Assembly (NCBI GenBank): GCA_945873015.1
Contig: CAMCBY010000003.1
Span: forward strand, 1-33,877
Direction: 5' to 3'
DNA: 33,877 nucleotides
From: Klebsiella pneumoniae
GTDB taxonomy: Bacteria > Pseudomonadota > Gammaproteobacteria > Ga0077536
Each line of letters starts with the position of its first letter. Position 1 is the first letter of the stretch. The notes under the pieces were generated by a model. The model saw only the letters and a list, made by a program, of their open reading frames with translations, searched no databases and was not told where the DNA came from. This document shows positions 33,185-33,877 of this stretch, in pieces. Position numbers and translations under genes: made by a program.

Positions 33185-33865
33185 CTACCTCGAAGATGGA
33201 CCCTTGGCGTCCGGTTTATCGCCGCCGACGGATTCCCGTTTGGACAGCACGGCATCAATAATGCCATAAGTTGCCGCTTCGTCAGCGCTCATAAAGCGAT
33301 CACGATCAGTATCTGCGGCAATCTTTTCCAGCGGCTGCCCGGTGTGGAAAGCGAGGATATCGTTCAGACGGTCGCGCGCCTTGAGGATTTCCCGCGCGTG
33401 GATATCAAAATCCGAGGCCTGACCCTGAAAGCCGCCCAGCGGCTGATGAATCATGACTCGCGAATGCGGCAGGCAATAGCGCTTTTTAGCTGCGCCGCCC
33501 GCCAGCAGCAGGGCACCCATGCTCGCCGCCTGACCGATACACATGGTACTGACGTCCGGCTTGATGAACTGCATGGTGTCGTAGATGGCCAGGCCAGCCG
33601 ACACCGAGCCACCCGGCGAATTGATGTAGAGATGAATGTCCTTGTCGGGATTCTCCGATTCAAGGAACAACATTTGCGCAACGATGACGTTCGCGACGTA
33701 GTCCTCGACCGGCCCGACCAGGAAAATCACACGCTCCTTGAGGAGTCGCGAATAGATGTCGTAGGCACGCTCACCGCGTGCCGACTGCTCGACCACCATC
33801 GGCACGAGATTGAGTGCCCGCGGGCTGCTGGCCTGCATGCGAAAATCGGAATGTTCTATCGACAT
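33185..33865 (-). CDS. clpP: ATP-dependent Clp protease proteolytic subunit ClpP
   Basis: ClpP forms the tetradecameric serine-protease chamber used by both ClpX and ClpA. The 226-residue protein shows the catalytic Ser115 in GQAASMGA, His140 in SRVMIHQPLGG and an Asp in the DTDRDRFMSADEA region, plus the oxyanion-hole segment INSPGGSVSAG. Residues 1-20 look like the propeptide removed in this class; NLVPMVVEQSARGERAYDIY is where the mature enzyme usually begins. An internal ATG at 33838 could be the start, but 33865 gives a propeptide of normal size. Upstream (tig in related genomes) is outside the window. Confidence 0.96.
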   Translation of the reverse strand: MSIEHSDFRMQASSPRALNLVPMVVEQSARGERAYDIYSRLLKERVIFLVGPVEDYVANVIVAQMLFLESENPDKDIHLYINSPGGSVSAGLAIYDTMQFIKPDVSTMCIGQAASMGALLLAGGAAKKRYCLPHSRVMIHQPLGGFQGQASDFDIHAREILKARDRLNDILAFHTGQPLEKIAADTDRDRFMSADEAATYGIIDAVLSKRESVGGDKPDAKGPSSR

Positions 33866-33877
33866 CAGGTACTTGCC

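Overview
The window is a GC-rich chromosomal segment of a gammaproteobacterium, probably an uncultivated lineage. Evidence for this is the ppiD-tRNA-hupB-lon-clpX-clpP block in typical gammaproteobacterial order, together with clpS-clpA, dapE, bolA, a bifunctional-type argA, fabI and a yejABEF-like peptide transporter. Almost all of it is housekeeping DNA. I found no phage, integrase, transposase, CRISPR array or restriction nuclease.

Layout, left to right. (1) yciO (minus) diverges from a plus-strand run of bolA, an orphan DpnA/MboII-like DNA adenine methyltransferase and dapE. (2) aceA (minus) is followed by a 553-base non-coding gap containing several perfect hairpins. (3) clpS-clpA (plus) ends at a strong intrinsic terminator, then comes a MaoC-like hydratase. 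(4) A 27-base perfect inverted repeat lies between the convergent MaoC and argA genes. (5) ilvD (plus), a lytic transglycosylase (minus) and a stand-alone lpxD (plus) follow. (6) An EamA exporter and an HMG-CoA-lyase-like gene (minus) diverge from gor (plus). (7) Downstream of gor is an exported peroxiredoxin with an in-frame TGA at its peroxidatic cysteine position, then a DUF427 gene. (8) A minus-strand operon encodes a peptide ABC transporter (binding protein, two permeases, fused double ATPase), with a MATE exporter gene overlapping its end. (9) fabI (plus) and ppiD (minus) converge. (10) tRNA-Asp, tRNA-Val, hupB, lon, clpX and clpP all lie on the minus strand.

The main discovery candidate is the peroxiredoxin at 17052-17591. 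A conventional gene caller splits it into two pieces at TGA 17265-17267. The frame is intact across the TGA, which falls exactly at the C of the PxxxTxxC peroxiredoxin motif. The mRNA right after the TGA folds into a two-part hairpin with the size, spacing and loop G expected of a bacterial SECIS. I read it as an exported selenocysteine peroxiredoxin encoded just behind glutathione reductase. The Sec machinery (selA, selB, selC, selD) is not in this window and would have to be elsewhere in the genome.

Functional themes are protein quality control (ClpS/ClpA, ClpXP, Lon, PpiD, HU), envelope work (LpxD, FabI, lytic transglycosylase, peptide uptake), amino-acid synthesis (DapE, ArgA, IlvD), acyl-CoA and glyoxylate metabolism (AceA, MaoC-like, HMG-CoA lyase-like) and thiol/peroxide defence (Gor, Sec-peroxiredoxin).
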